Assembly (NCBI GenBank): GCA_010093685.1
Contig: MU006224.1
Span: 464,476-528,475, forward strand
DNA: 64,000 nucleotides
From: Ophiobolus disseminans
Taxonomy: Eukaryota > Ascomycota > Dothideomycetes > Pleosporales > Phaeosphaeriaceae
Direction of reading: 5' to 3'
The translations under genes were made by a program, and so were the position numbers. Below are positions 33,605-44,489 of this stretch, piece by piece. The notes beneath the pieces were generated by a model, which searched no databases, was not told where the DNA came from, and saw nothing but the letters and a program-made list of their open reading frames with translations. Position 1 is the stretch's first letter; every line of letters begins with the position of its first letter.

Positions 33605-36364
33605 TCACTTCTTAACCGCCCAAACATCCCCCCCCAACCCAACAACTTTCCCCTCACCCTCCATCTCCCCAAGCAACCCTTTCACCTCCTCGACCCCAAA
33701 CGGAAACCCACCCTGAACCATCATACGCATCATCATCGCAATGCGCGTACACGGCATATTCCCCTGATTCGTAAGCATACCCATAATAAAAGCGACATAG
33801 ATATCCTTCTTCTCATTAAGTTGATCAGCCTGCGTTTTGATCGTGCTCGTCTGCGCAGCCTGAACAGCAGCCAACTCTTCCGCCGCGGCAGCGGCATCTT
33901 CGTCGGCTGCAGCTTGACTCGATTTGCGGGGCAGAGACTCGATGACGGTATATGTCGATGGAGAAATTTCGCGGAGGACGGATTTCCCAGTCCAGAAAGC
34001 GAGGGCTTGGCGGACGAGGCTTTCGTCCATTTCGAGCATTTCTTCTAGCTGCTGGACGTTTCGGGCGATGCCTTCGCCGCCTTTGCCTTTCTTTTTGGCG
34101 ATGTGCTCTTCGCCGGCTTGGGGCTGGAAGGCGTAGACGACGCTGACTTGCCAGGGGGTGAGGGCGTCGAAGTCTTCTTTTCGGTCGTCGAATTCGAGCG
34201 TGATGGAGCCGGAGCCGAGGGCGTTCATCCAGCGTAGTTTGCGCATGCCTTTGATGCGCTCGAAGCGGGACTCGTAGTCTTTCTGAAGGGTGGATATTTG
34301 CGAGGGGACGAGGAATGTGTCGTCGCGGAGGGAGGGCCAGAAGAAGGATGAGAGAATTTGTGCGTTGAGTTGTGGTTCCGGTGGACCTGGGGTGCTCCAC
34401 GAGGGCAGCGCATGTTGAGGAGGGGGTTGCGCAGGTCGGCGTGGTCGAGGTGTACGTGGTTGTCGGATTTCGGGCGTTGCTGGGTTTCTGTTGCGAGTAT
34501 CTGGTGTCTGAAGAACAGATGCTGGTGTAGCGTTTGCTGCGCGGATGGAGGCGTTGATGCGCTTCGAATCAAGCACATCGCGAAGCATGACTTCACAAGC
34601 CTGTAGCTTGTCGTCACCCAGTCGCACCTTAATGAGCTCCAACAATCGGATCTCCTTCTCATACTCGGGATCTTGACATCGGAGCAGATGATCCCCATAA
34701 ATGTTCTTTAGCTCATTGATGAAGTCCTCTCGCTCCCAGAGCGTCAACAAGAACCAAATCACATCTTCCACCTTTGACTTCTTGTAGTCCGGCGATGCGT
34801 CGGTCGGCAACGGCTGCCAATTCATGTCGCTCCAGTTCAGCTCCTCATCCATATCTTGACCATAGTTTGCAAACGGCTTCGCCATCTCACAGGCAATCTC
34901 GTATGAAAGCTCGCTGTTAGCCGAAAACTTACTACCTGTATCGTCACTGAGGTCAGTCAAGAGACTGGCTATGATGATTCGTGCCGTGTCTTCTCGCTCT
35001 TTCAGGTATCGCCGAATGGGTCGTGCCACTCGCTCAAGCAATACGCCCTTCGGTTCCAGGACGTGAAATGATCGAATGATCGAAATGTACACGTTCAAGA
35101 TGTACGTCGTCGTAGCACCAGGATGCAGCAGTCGCCTCGAGACTTGCTGCGAGAAGCTTGATGTGAGATGCTGCTTAGCGCCTGCGGCCTTGAGGTACTC
35201 CTTGATGTCCAGTACAGCGCCCAAGCTTTTGTCCCAATTCATAACGAAGTCGAACAGGTTGTCGACTCGAGCTCGGCCAAGCCTGTTGAGCGCCATCTCC
35301 TGCCACGAAGTCACTTCGGTGGGCAGAACGTTGCTCTGCTCGCACCGCAAGCACGCCAGGACCAGCTCGACTAGCGGGCAGAAACCGTTCTCGATCCAGT
35401 TCCTCAAAGGTGGAACCATGGATTCCTTGGTAAACCAGTCGACCTTTAGGTAGTGGCTGGTGATGTATGAATCAACCAGCTTGTTCATCGCGTGTGCAAA
35501 TGCTTTCTGCGCGTTGTCCCCACCCAGTCCGACCCGCTCGAGGCCAATCAGGAGTGTGGTCATGCGCTTCCGAATCTCGGTATTGCCCTCCGGTGTCGAA
35601 GGAGGTTGAACGCCGTCCTGCCGTATGTATATCCAGTACAGTCTACATCCGGCATCGTATAACACGTAGCTCAGTGTCTTGGAGAAGCGTTGCGCCGGTA
35701 GGCAGTGTGCGAAGATGGCGTGTATGTCTCGGCGAAACTTCCAGCTCGCAGCGTCGGACGGATCTGCTCTGGCGATCTGTGAAGGTTTACTCGGCCGAAT
35801 CGTCGATGCGCTTATGGTTTGCTGCAGGAACGGAAGTATATGCTCATTGAAGGGCTCGAGGTACACGCCCTGCACTTGCTCCAATCCCCGTTGTGTCTCC
35901 TCCAGTATGTCCCAGGAATGCTGTAATTGCACCTCCCCACTCCAAAGCTGTTCGAGACCTGGCCTGACATGGCTTGCGAAGTGCAGCCGGCACTCGTTTG
36001 TGTACCACTCTACCAAGCTTTCTTCCCTGCCATCCTCGCTCTTGCCCTCGCCCACCAGCAGGTAGCAAAGTGCATCTTCCACGTCCCTTGTCCTGTGCAA
36101 TCGCGGCAGAATCGCGGTGTCTTTTGGCAAGCTTAGAAATCGAGTTGCGCAACTCCATGCCTGGCCCCGCTTGAGCGCTCGATGCTGGCCCTGGCCATGT
36201 TCGTCGGCATTCCGCCCAGCGTATGGACTTCCGAACGAGCTGCCTGGTGCTGCGTATCCCAAAATTGGTGTCGCGACTGGTGTGGGCGTCGTGTGCGAGA
36301 GCGAGAGGACGGGAAAGACGGATGCGAAGACTAGGGTCGAATGGTCCATGGTGAAGCCCCGCAA
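33605..36364 (-). CDS. APC2: Anaphase-promoting complex subunit 2
   Basis: A single frame of 919 codons. Apc2 is the cullin-like scaffold of the APC/C ubiquitin ligase, which binds the RING subunit Apc11 and drives mitotic exit. The cullin-homology part is clear: ERVARPIRRYLKEREDTARI, then IIASLLTDLSDDTGSKFS. Next come EDFINELKNIYGDHLL and LSSFFWPSLRDDTFLVPSQI, and finally LRWMNALGSGSITLEFDDRK. The C-terminal winged-helix B domain ends GFPFGVEEVKGLLGEMEGEG. Residues ~620-670 are a Pro/Arg-rich linker inserted between cullin blocks. The first ~60 residues look disordered or hydrophobic; Met6 (MDHSTL, 36349) may be the start. Confidence 0.92.
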   Translation of the reverse strand: MRGFTMDHSTLVFASVFPVLSLSHTTPTPVATPILGYAAPGSSFGSPYAGRNADEHGQGQHRALKRGQAWSCATRFLSLPKDTAILPRLHRTRDVEDALCYLLVGEGKSEDGREESLVEWYTNECRLHFASHVRPGLEQLWSGEVQLQHSWDILEETQRGLEQVQGVYLEPFNEHILPFLQQTISASTIRPSKPSQIARADPSDAASWKFRRDIHAIFAHCLPAQRFSKTLSYVLYDAGCRLYWIYIRQDGVQPPSTPEGNTEIRKRMTTLLIGLERVGLGGDNAQKAFAHAMNKLVDSYITSHYLKVDWFTKESMVPPLRNWIENGFCPLVELVLACLRCEQSNVLPTEVTSWQEMALNRLGRARVDNLFDFVMNWDKSLGAVLDIKEYLKAAGAKQHLTSSFSQQVSRRLLHPGATTTYILNVYISIIRSFHVLEPKGVLLERVARPIRRYLKEREDTARIIIASLLTDLSDDTGSKFSANSELSYEIACEMAKPFANYGQDMDEELNWSDMNWQPLPTDASPDYKKSKVEDVIWFLLTLWEREDFINELKNIYGDHLLRCQDPEYEKEIRLLELIKVRLGDDKLQACEVMLRDVLDSKRINASIRAANATPASVLQTPDTRNRNPATPEIRQPRTPRPRRPAQPPPQHALPSWSTPGPPEPQLNAQILSSFFWPSLRDDTFLVPSQISTLQKDYESRFERIKGMRKLRWMNALGSGSITLEFDDRKEDFDALTPWQVSVVYAFQPQAGEEHIAKKKGKGGEGIARNVQQLEEMLEMDESLVRQALAFWTGKSVLREISPSTYTVIESLPRKSSQAAADEDAAAAAEELAAVQAAQTSTIKTQADQLNEKKDIYVAFIMGMLTNQGNMPCTRIAMMMRMMVQGGFPFGVEEVKGLLGEMEGEGKVVGLGGDVWAVKK

Positions 36365-36936
36365 TGCGATTGTTTACGATTGTCTCGCTGCAGGCGTACT
36401 GGGTACTAGGAGTCTAGACACAGGCATAAACACATATCTAGTGCCTGTGATCCTTCGGTTCATTTAGCAGTCCACGTGGCGGGCGGGTGTGTTGGGCTGT
36501 TTGTTTGCGATCGTCTTCGCGGGTCGCGCTCACCATGAATTGCGCAAGCGCGAACGCGAGATCACGTGTTTGCATACACACCTGCAGGTCCACTTCACGT
36601 GTCCAGGATATATTGCACTCTCACGGCACCCCTTCCACGCACAAGTCCCTAAAAATGAAGACAGAGTCATCGAGACACCAATGCGCGGACTCATACATAA
36701 TTCATTGATCCCTTCGCACGAGCAGTACGCCCAGTCCTAATCTAATACTACATCAAGCATGAAATGAACCTTGATATGCCCCAACACCTTCCAGTTCCCG
36801 GTTCATATTCTCCTACCTATGGAGATCCGAAGACGTACTCATAAACGCCATACTAGTCCCATCGCTACCCCGTTGATGCCCTCGAATGCAGATTCAGCAT
36901 ATAACATGCGCCTTGATCGGTAAAAATATTTCGTCA
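36365..36936. other. Spacer upstream of APC2
   Basis: Contains the APC2 promoter and the F-box gene's 3' region. A CACGTG hexamer lies near 36564. No gene is supported. Confidence 0.45.
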
Positions 36937-39833
36937 TCATGGCCTCAGAACGCCATGTCGTCGCCTGAACGCCTCAACTCTTTCTTCATAAAACAAGATC
37001 TCCCTCACTCGGAGTTTGGGCCCTCTGTGCGATTCCTGCAAGAACGACTCATCATCGCTCTCGACATCGCCGTCTTCACTCGCCTCGCTCTCCGTCTCGT
37101 CGCCTCCCGTTGCTGGACCGGTATCGTCTAGGTCATCGTCGTCCTCTTCCTCAGTCGCATCGCTCTCGTCATCGGATAGCATCGGATCATGAGCGACGTA
37201 GCCTGCGCCACTTCCATCAGCGTGCATACCGTCGTGCCGGAGGTCGTAATTTGACGGTCGGTTCTCCAGGATTTCGAAGCACTTTGAAGATAAGCCCATA
37301 TAGCAGAGCTCGATTTCCGGTCGTAGATGAACTATGTCGAGAATCTGGTAGGCCAACTCGCGTGGGTCAATGTTACTGCCATGTGCGTGGTCGGCTATGA
37401 AGGGGATGTAAAGAGATCGAATGTGGGGTATGAATGGAAGTCGTTGGAGGAAGTGATGCTATCATATCGTCAGTTGGCAAATTAAGACATAAGACAAGCG
37501 CAACTCACCCAGTCTTTGTAGTCGATGGACACAGCGAGCTCACGCAAGCTGCTCATGCGACCGCTGGTGATGAAAGTGAGGATCTCACGGTTCAACATCC
37601 ACCGTCGCCACCTCGAGCTTGTAGTCGTGTGTCCATCGGGTCCCTTCTCACCACTGTCGATCATCAGCTTCTTCAGACTTGATCGATGTCTTCGCATCGG
37701 TCCTCGATATATCGCATCCACGGTTACTGTGGACGAATACGATCGACCCTCCTGCAAGAAGAGTACCTCCAGGCTGTTAGGCGCAAGCGTCTCCTTCAGG
37801 AAAGTGATCAACGACGGCGAAACCGTGTTGGTATGAATCCGCTTCAGGTTCAGCTGATAATCGGCTCGAAGGGTGTATGAAGCTTTGTAAGCTTTGGACG
37901 CGGACGCGGACGGCGAGCCGGGATAGCCTGCGCGAGGCGTGTACTGCCGTCGCAGTACTTTCCATAGCTGTTCATGGTTGCTGCAGTGCAGCAAGGTCAA
38001 TGTGGACAATATTGACCAGTCGAAGGCACGACGCAACACGGCGACCGACAGTGGCACACGCTCAAGCTCCAGCACTTCCAGTTTGAGTTTGCCGTTGAGG
38101 AGTTCTTCTGGTGACACCTGGGGTGTATCACGAGAACCCGCTGATCCGTTGTTACTTATCGATGCTTTCGAATGTTTCAACGATGCCATGTCTACGGTTT
38201 TTGGTGGTGGCGATGAGACTTGCTCAGCCAGAACCGGCTGGCTTTCACTGAAGAGACTGATGCCCTCCGTAATACTCTGCTCTTCCATGGGGTTTCCAAA
38301 GTGATCCACATCCTGATCTGTCTCTCGATCCTGCATTGAGAGTGTAGCTATCGAGGGAAGTAGATTCGACGATGGAGCTTTGCTAGGTGATGCATCTACT
38401 GGTCGCTCGGTGAGTCCACTGGACGTTGATTTCAGCAGTGCTGGTGCATCTTCCGAATGGCGCATGTTGTGGATGCGCCCAACCAGAATGCCGAGAACAC
38501 CGCCTAATCTCTTCTCGCTGATCTTACTGGCGGCTGTAGTCTTAGCGTTGTAGTCGACCTGCTGAAGGCCATCGCCTTCCCATACCGTGACCCAGTCACG
38601 CTGCTGAGCATGCGGTGCGATACCAACACGTAATTCTCGCAACTTCTTATGTGACCTTGCAACGAGTATGCTCATTTCGTCTAGATATGGCAGCTCGTCA
38701 ATGTCGAGAACGCTGAGACTCTTCAAAGCAGGAATGGCAGAGAATGTAGGATGTTCGACGCGCTCGATGGCAGAAACATTGGTCGGAAGGTACGGCTGAG
38801 GTACGACCATGGGAGGTTGAATCGTTCCGATGCCGCTCGGATGGGTGGTGTTTGGGGGCGGAGGGACGCCGACGTTGTTCAGGATCATTGGCGGGGCAGG
38901 TGGGGGCATGGGCGCGTCAATAGTGTTATCGTGCCATCGAATCCAGAGTCGCTCCAAGCGACACTCTTCGCCATCACTGCGGTCGGCCAGGCTCATCAAG
39001 GCAATCCAAACATCGCGCAGGACCCCTGTAGGCATATCCCAGACAAAGGTTTCCAAGTTGATCATACGTGCTATAGCCAGAGAGACCAGCGTCCCGAGCA
39101 TCTTTCCGCCCTCCTTTGTGATCATGTACTCCTGCACCCATGCCTGCGGTCCGTTACCAAGGGAAAACTTTTTGGTGAACTGGCCGTAATAGTTGCCAAA
39201 GCGCCGCGGTTGGATCGGGTAGGCGGTCGCAGTGGATTTGACGAGCGATTTCGGAACGTAGCCCTGCTGTCGCGCTCGGTTCTGGTGGGGAAAGCAGTCG
39301 TCGCCCATGACCAGCGTCGCGAGGCCGTACGTGAGGGCGTCCACACCGGACCGAGGCTCCGTGTGGGTGCTCTCGTCGGGCCAAACAATGTCGAAGCGCG
39401 AGTAGATGCATGGTATCGTTAGACGGTGCAGGGCCGTGTGGCAGAGCGAGAGTGACGTGAGATCGTTGGTGTGAGGGAGCTGAGGGTGGTGTTAGTCACT
39501 TGAAAGCGCATAGCAACCATTGTGCTGATACGACTCGAGACGTACCTGGTGTATGATTTCCTTCAAGACATCCACGGGCAAGTCCAGCAGTCTCAGCGGT
39601 CCCTTGGCAGCCTTCTCTTTACCCTTTGGCGTGTTGACTGCCTCGTCGGCCGGTGGAGCCATGACTGCGCTGGCAGGCACACTTGCCTTCCACACAGCCT
39701 CTACCGCACTATGGGTCGCCGTGGTATGGGCATCGTCCGGCGAGGGACAGGACAGGCTGCTGCGTTCTTCCTCGGAGGGCAAAGGCGACGCAGTCCTAGC
39801 AGTGCCGGGTGTTGACGGCGGGGAAGAGGCCAT
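36937..39833 (-). CDS. F-box protein
   Basis: Three exons (39833-39546, 39479-37509, 37458-36937) give 926 residues. The F-box spans the first intron: LRLLDLPVDVLKEIIHQ in exon 1 and LPHTNDLTSLSLCHTALHRL in exon 2. This suggests a substrate receptor for an SCF (Skp1-Cullin1) ubiquitin ligase. The middle has leucine-rich stretches that may form irregular repeats (FSAIPALKSLSVLDIDELPY, KLEVLELERVPLSVAVLRRA, ILSTLTLLHC). The C-terminal ~80 residues are highly acidic (EEEDDDDLDD). Residues 1-80 are Ser/Pro-rich. Intron 2 (GTGAGT to ATAG) is needed to reach the ending ERVEAFRRRHGVLRP. The substrate is unknown. Confidence 0.82.
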
Positions 39834-40381
39834 GCTGGATGGTGCGAAGGTCGCGTGTTGAAGGCATTCACCTTGACGGCCGTAGAAATGGGAGTGGAAG
39901 ACGGCGCAGCAGGAGTGCCAGTACGGCTCTCGCGGTTGCGTGGACGATTAACAGCCAGAGTCGGCGCTGGGTAGGTTGTCGTGTTGTCGGCTATGGCCAA
40001 TGAGACAAGAGCAATGGACCCTGGCGCTCACCCGCCTGCTCAAAGTCCGTTCCCCGTACGACCACCGCCCGCTGACCGCATAAAACGCCTTACGCACCAC
40101 TTCGGCACATCTTCGCGAGCATAATGCTGGAGAGGTAAGAATCACGTGACATCGTATTGAGGTGTTGACATCAATTCAAGGCCGATCCATCACTTGTTCT
40201 ACTTCGAGTGCTGCCTATGCGCTGGGTATGAGGTCTATCGTACCATCAACGCCAAGACGATTGGGTATACCCATGCATATAAATACAAGACCGACCCTCA
40301 TAAGCCTAGATCAAATCCTCTCACGTACGCCCGAACAAAATGCACAAACTTTACGTTCATCGTCCAATCTCTCACACTCAA
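39834..40381. other. Spacer upstream of the F-box gene
   Basis: Promoter of the F-box gene and 3' end of SMC6. Frames at 39834-40000 on both strands overlap the F-box start region and have no support. An ATCACGTGAC palindrome-like site lies at ~40140-40149. Confidence 0.4.
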
Positions 40382-43300
40382 TCACTGACCAAAGTTCAGC
40401 GCCGTCTGGTTGCGCTCAGGATCGCTCATCCGGATGATCTTGACGTCCGACGTATGCTTGACATTGTTCATGGCTTGCGGCGTGATAAAGATGAACTGTC
40501 GCCCGATCGAGCGCCGCGCGGCTTGGATAATCATCTCCATGCTGCGCTCGCGGTTGACGCTATCCATGAAAACGTCAAACTCGTCAAGACAGCGAATGGG
40601 TGAGCCCATGGCGTCCCACAGAGCGAGCAAGAGACAGACGGTCGAGTATGACTTCTCACCACCCGAAAGTGTCTTCGTTTGTCGGCCGTCTCCACTTCGT
40701 TCTGTAATATCAGGTTGTACATGAATGTCAAGCAACTGCTTTTTGTGGTCGATGCTTAGGGTACCGCGGAACTTGCGCTCGCTCAGGAGGTAGTTGAAGG
40801 TAACACGCGCTCGCACCGAAATGCCTGAACGGAACTGTTGCCAACGCTCACGGCGATGGGTCAAGGTAGTGTTGAGGTGCTAGTGATGGGTTAGTCAGAC
40901 GTTGTAGTAGAGGTAGCAACTTTACTCACGGATTTCACGCTTTCGATGTCCTCAAACTCCCTTCTAGCCTCTTGATGCACCTTCTTCGCGTCGTTCGCCT
41001 TGCGCAACAATTCGTCCTGAGACCCGCCCAGCTCCTTTTCGGTCTTTCGTCTGGTCTCTAGGAGCTTCTCGAGCAGGTCGCCCAACATTTTCGAATCTTT
41101 GTCTGAAGGCACAGCAACACGTTGACAGGTCTGCTCGGCCTTCGCCACCGCTTCGTCAACCACTACTTGTGCAGTGCGTCGGTGTTCCTCCCACACCGCC
41201 TTATTCCTCTCGGCTCCTTCAACTAGGCCTATGGCGTCATTCTTCTTTTTCAGATTGTCTTCTCGCTGTCCCTGTAATTTGCGGACTGTAGTTTGAGCCT
41301 TGCCAAGCTTAAAATCGAGGTCGGCCACCTTGCGTTGTGCGGCTTCTAAATTTGTCTTGTTGGCCCTGTTTTCAGTCGCCAGCGCATCTTTCTGAATCAC
41401 AATGTCCTCAAACATGCCATTTGCATTGTTGAGCTCCTTTTCTGCCGCTACCAACGCGTCCTGGAGGACGTCAATAGCTGCCGCATCTGGAGTGGCATTG
41501 CTCAGTTCTTCATCGAGTCGTCCCACATCATCCGATGCTTTCTGATAGGCAAGTTTGAGCCTCTTATGCTCCTTCGTGTGGTCCCTTAACGCTGTCTGAC
41601 AAGCATTCAGTTGATTCATCGCCTCGGTAACGGCGTGGTCGAGATCTTGCACTTCTCTGCGGGCAGCATCAAGGCGTGTTTCTTCTTGCCTGATCTGATC
41701 ATCCTTGTCGACTTGCATACGTGAAACTCCCCGATATTCGTCTATTGGACTGTCGTTGATACCACCACTTGGGGAATAGTTGATGACTCGGCCTTTTCTT
41801 GTGTCGTCTTCAGCGAACGTGAAACACATCTTGACATTCCGGGCCCGAGGACCGCGATCAGACATGAGCTGGTAGCCCTCACGGTGTGATTCGATGAGTA
41901 CAGTTTGCTCGATTGTCTGGTTGATGATGAATTGGTTCCGGACAAGATCGCTGTTGATCGTAAGGGCTCTCATCCACGTCAGTAAACTGGGGTCCGGTTC
42001 GTTCGCTGTCGTGTCGATATGGTTATTTTTCCCAATGTAGATCGGGGCCTCCCAGTTACACCTCCGCATCAAGCCAGACAATGTGGATTGATCGGCCCGA
42101 CTCGTAACCACGAAAGCATTTAAACTCGCGCCAAATTGCTTCTCCAGGATGTTACCCCATTCCGGCTTCAATAGCTTCACATGACGACCAATAGGACCCA
42201 CTGGCTGTTCGTGAAATCGCTGATCGCTTTCGATTGCTCGTAGCAGCTGATGCAAGTTCTGCGGTCTCATGTACCCTTCTATCCAGTTGTGTTGGCCCCC
42301 ACGAAGACGATTAATACTACCCCGAAGCCTGCTTTCTTCATCCCGCGCTTTCTGGGCCTTTTGATCTGCCAGCTGTCTGTGTTGTTCAGCAGTCCGAAGG
42401 TTGCTTTGAAGTGTTGGAGGCTCGGTGCCATGTGCTGAGAACCTTTGTTTCGCCATTTCCATTGCGATCTTCGCGTCTTCCAATTCTTGAAGCTTCTCCG
42501 CGTGCTGACCGTTGTCGGCTTCTGCCTGTAGTTGACGGAGGTCCTCGATGTCTGACTTGTACCTCGCCACATTGTTTCGCTTAAGTTTCACGACCTCGCC
42601 GGCATCGCGTTGGTCCGTGTTCAGTGCAAACAGCTTCTTCCTGCATTCATCGAAAGTTCCCTTGAGCTGTTCGGATTCCTGTTTTGCAGGTTCGACTTGA
42701 GCTGTGAAGTCTGTGACGTCCTGCTTGGCTGCCTCAAAGGCTGTATCAGATCGTTCAAACACCTCTGATGCTTCTTCGACTAGTCCCTGCCTCTTTTCTA
42801 TGACTCGCTGGACCTTTTCAAGTTCCCTGTCAGCGTCGGCCAGTACTTGCTCCTCTTCCTCGACATTAGCCCATAATGCCTGATGAGCTAGCACCGCTTC
42901 ACGCGCTCGCATTTTTTCCAGGCTTTCTGCACGCCTAGCTTTTGCTGCAAGATCTTCCATTTGCTTACGAAGAATAGCGATGTCGTCTCTCTTAACTTCA
43001 GCCCTTGTGTGCATGAGTTCAAGGCATTGCTCAATCTGCTGGTAGTCCCGGCTGAGGGTTTCTAGCTGCGTTCCGGAGAGAAAAAACTTGTACTTGTCTT
43101 TGGGCGTGGAGTCGTTCAGGAATGATCGGGCCTTGTCTTGTGTTAGAACATTCATGGGATTGTCGATTTGCAGAGAGAATGCATCCAGGATGTCCTCTAG
43201 TTCAGCCTTCTTCGTTGATACGATCCTGCCGTTTTGGTCTTTTAGTTTGAAGCCAGAGGTCCCTGATCGGTTGAAGTGCCGTTCAACAGTGATCGAATCG

Positions 43301-43901
43301 CCGTATTGGGAGGGCTTGTAGGCCAGTGCGCCCTGATTCTTGATGCGGACTTGGACGCTACAGTGATCCTTTCCTTCTTTGATCAAACTCTTGAGATTCT
43401 GCGCGCGATTTGTGGCAGTTGCTTTTCCACCCAGGCTTATTGTCAGCGCCGTGAGCACAGCGCTCTTGCCACTACCATTGTGACCAATGATGAAGTTGAT
43501 AAGCGGCCCCAATGTCACCGTCAGATGCTCGTGGCACATGAAATTTATGCACTGGATCTCCTCGATGATGCCAGAATCGGTGGCTGTGTTCTGCTTGTTT
43601 GCGGTTGCCCGAAAGTCTCGCTGCACTTGCTGGGTTGCCCATATCATCTGTTCGTAGTCGCGACCGTCGGCTTCCTCGTCATCTTCGCTGTCGCTGTCCA
43701 CACCGGGCTGTTCGTCGTCACTCGATGCCTCGTCTTCGGGGGTAGCATGGCGTAGTCGTTTGGTCTTGATGAGTCAGCACTAGGCTCAGGATACGAGGAA
43801 GGGAAAGGGTATCGTACGCGACCATTGTGAGCCATGCCGCCAACAGCATCAACACCGTTGGTGAGAGCCCGCGGGCGCTTCGCAGACATGACTGCCGCCA
43901 T
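40382..43901 (-). CDS. SMC6: SMC6, SMC5/6 complex ATPase
   Basis: Three exons (43901-43818, 43764-40930, 40879-40382) give 1138 residues. Smc6 pairs with Smc5 in the complex that resolves recombination and replication intermediates. The ABC head halves are at each end. Walker A is GHNGSGKSA (~122-130). The signature LSGGEKS (~1044-1050) and Walker B IRCLDEFDVFMD lie in the last exon. The conserved CINFMCHEHL precedes Walker A. Long heptad coiled coils flank a hinge near residues 500-640 (PIGRHVKLLKPEWGNILEKQ, CNWEAPIYIGKNN). Exon 1 encodes a short basic leader with the KRPR motif; Met5 (43889) could be used instead. Introns start GTACGA and GTGAGT. Confidence 0.95.
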
Positions 43902-44489
43902 CGCTACATTGGTAAGTGAAGTGTCGTCGCCGTCGATGTGTAGTTGAGGTACTGGTGTGGTATGGTGAGGTGTGAAGTGATGTAAAGCGAGACGCGTTCC
44001 TTCCCCACTAACCACTAGTTCTAAAGTACCGCGCTAGTCTGCAGGCGGACACGCAACGACTGTTCTCACTTTTGGCAAACAAGCCTTGTACTACTACACG
44101 CATGTGTATTACCATATTGAGTCATACAAAATCGTGCAGCTCGTTCTGAGGCGGCAGGTCAGACTTTCCCATCCCAAAGCCTGCGTCGTTCGTTTCCCAT
44201 CGTCACGTGCTCACGCGTTACACTTACCTAAGTAACGTGTACAGGGTGAGAGGCTTGAAATAAGATGTATAGATGCGAAAATTGGTGACATCATCACATT
44301 GCAATCTATTCTCTCTTGATGTACATAAGTCATAGCGCAGCAAGCGTTGAGATTTCTAACAGACATCACCATGGGTATATTCTAAAAGCTAAAGCCATGC
44401 GTGAAGTACAAACGGCATGAGCGTTACAAATGCAACTCCGCTATGCAAAATCCAACCAAATACACTGTTCCTAAACAACCAAATGCAGT
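43902..44489. other. Spacer, SMC6 promoter
   Basis: SMC6 promoter and CHS4 3' region. It carries CACGTG (44204-44209) and ACGCGT (44213-44218). No gene is seen. Confidence 0.5.
44213..44218. promoter_or_regulatory. Possible MCB element upstream of SMC6
   Basis: ACGCGT, about 310 bp upstream of the SMC6 start and next to a CACGTG. In yeasts ACGCGT is the MluI cell-cycle box bound by MBF at G1/S genes, which would suit a replication/repair gene. Single hexamers arise by chance, and the same hexamer occurs at other places in the window. Confidence 0.25.
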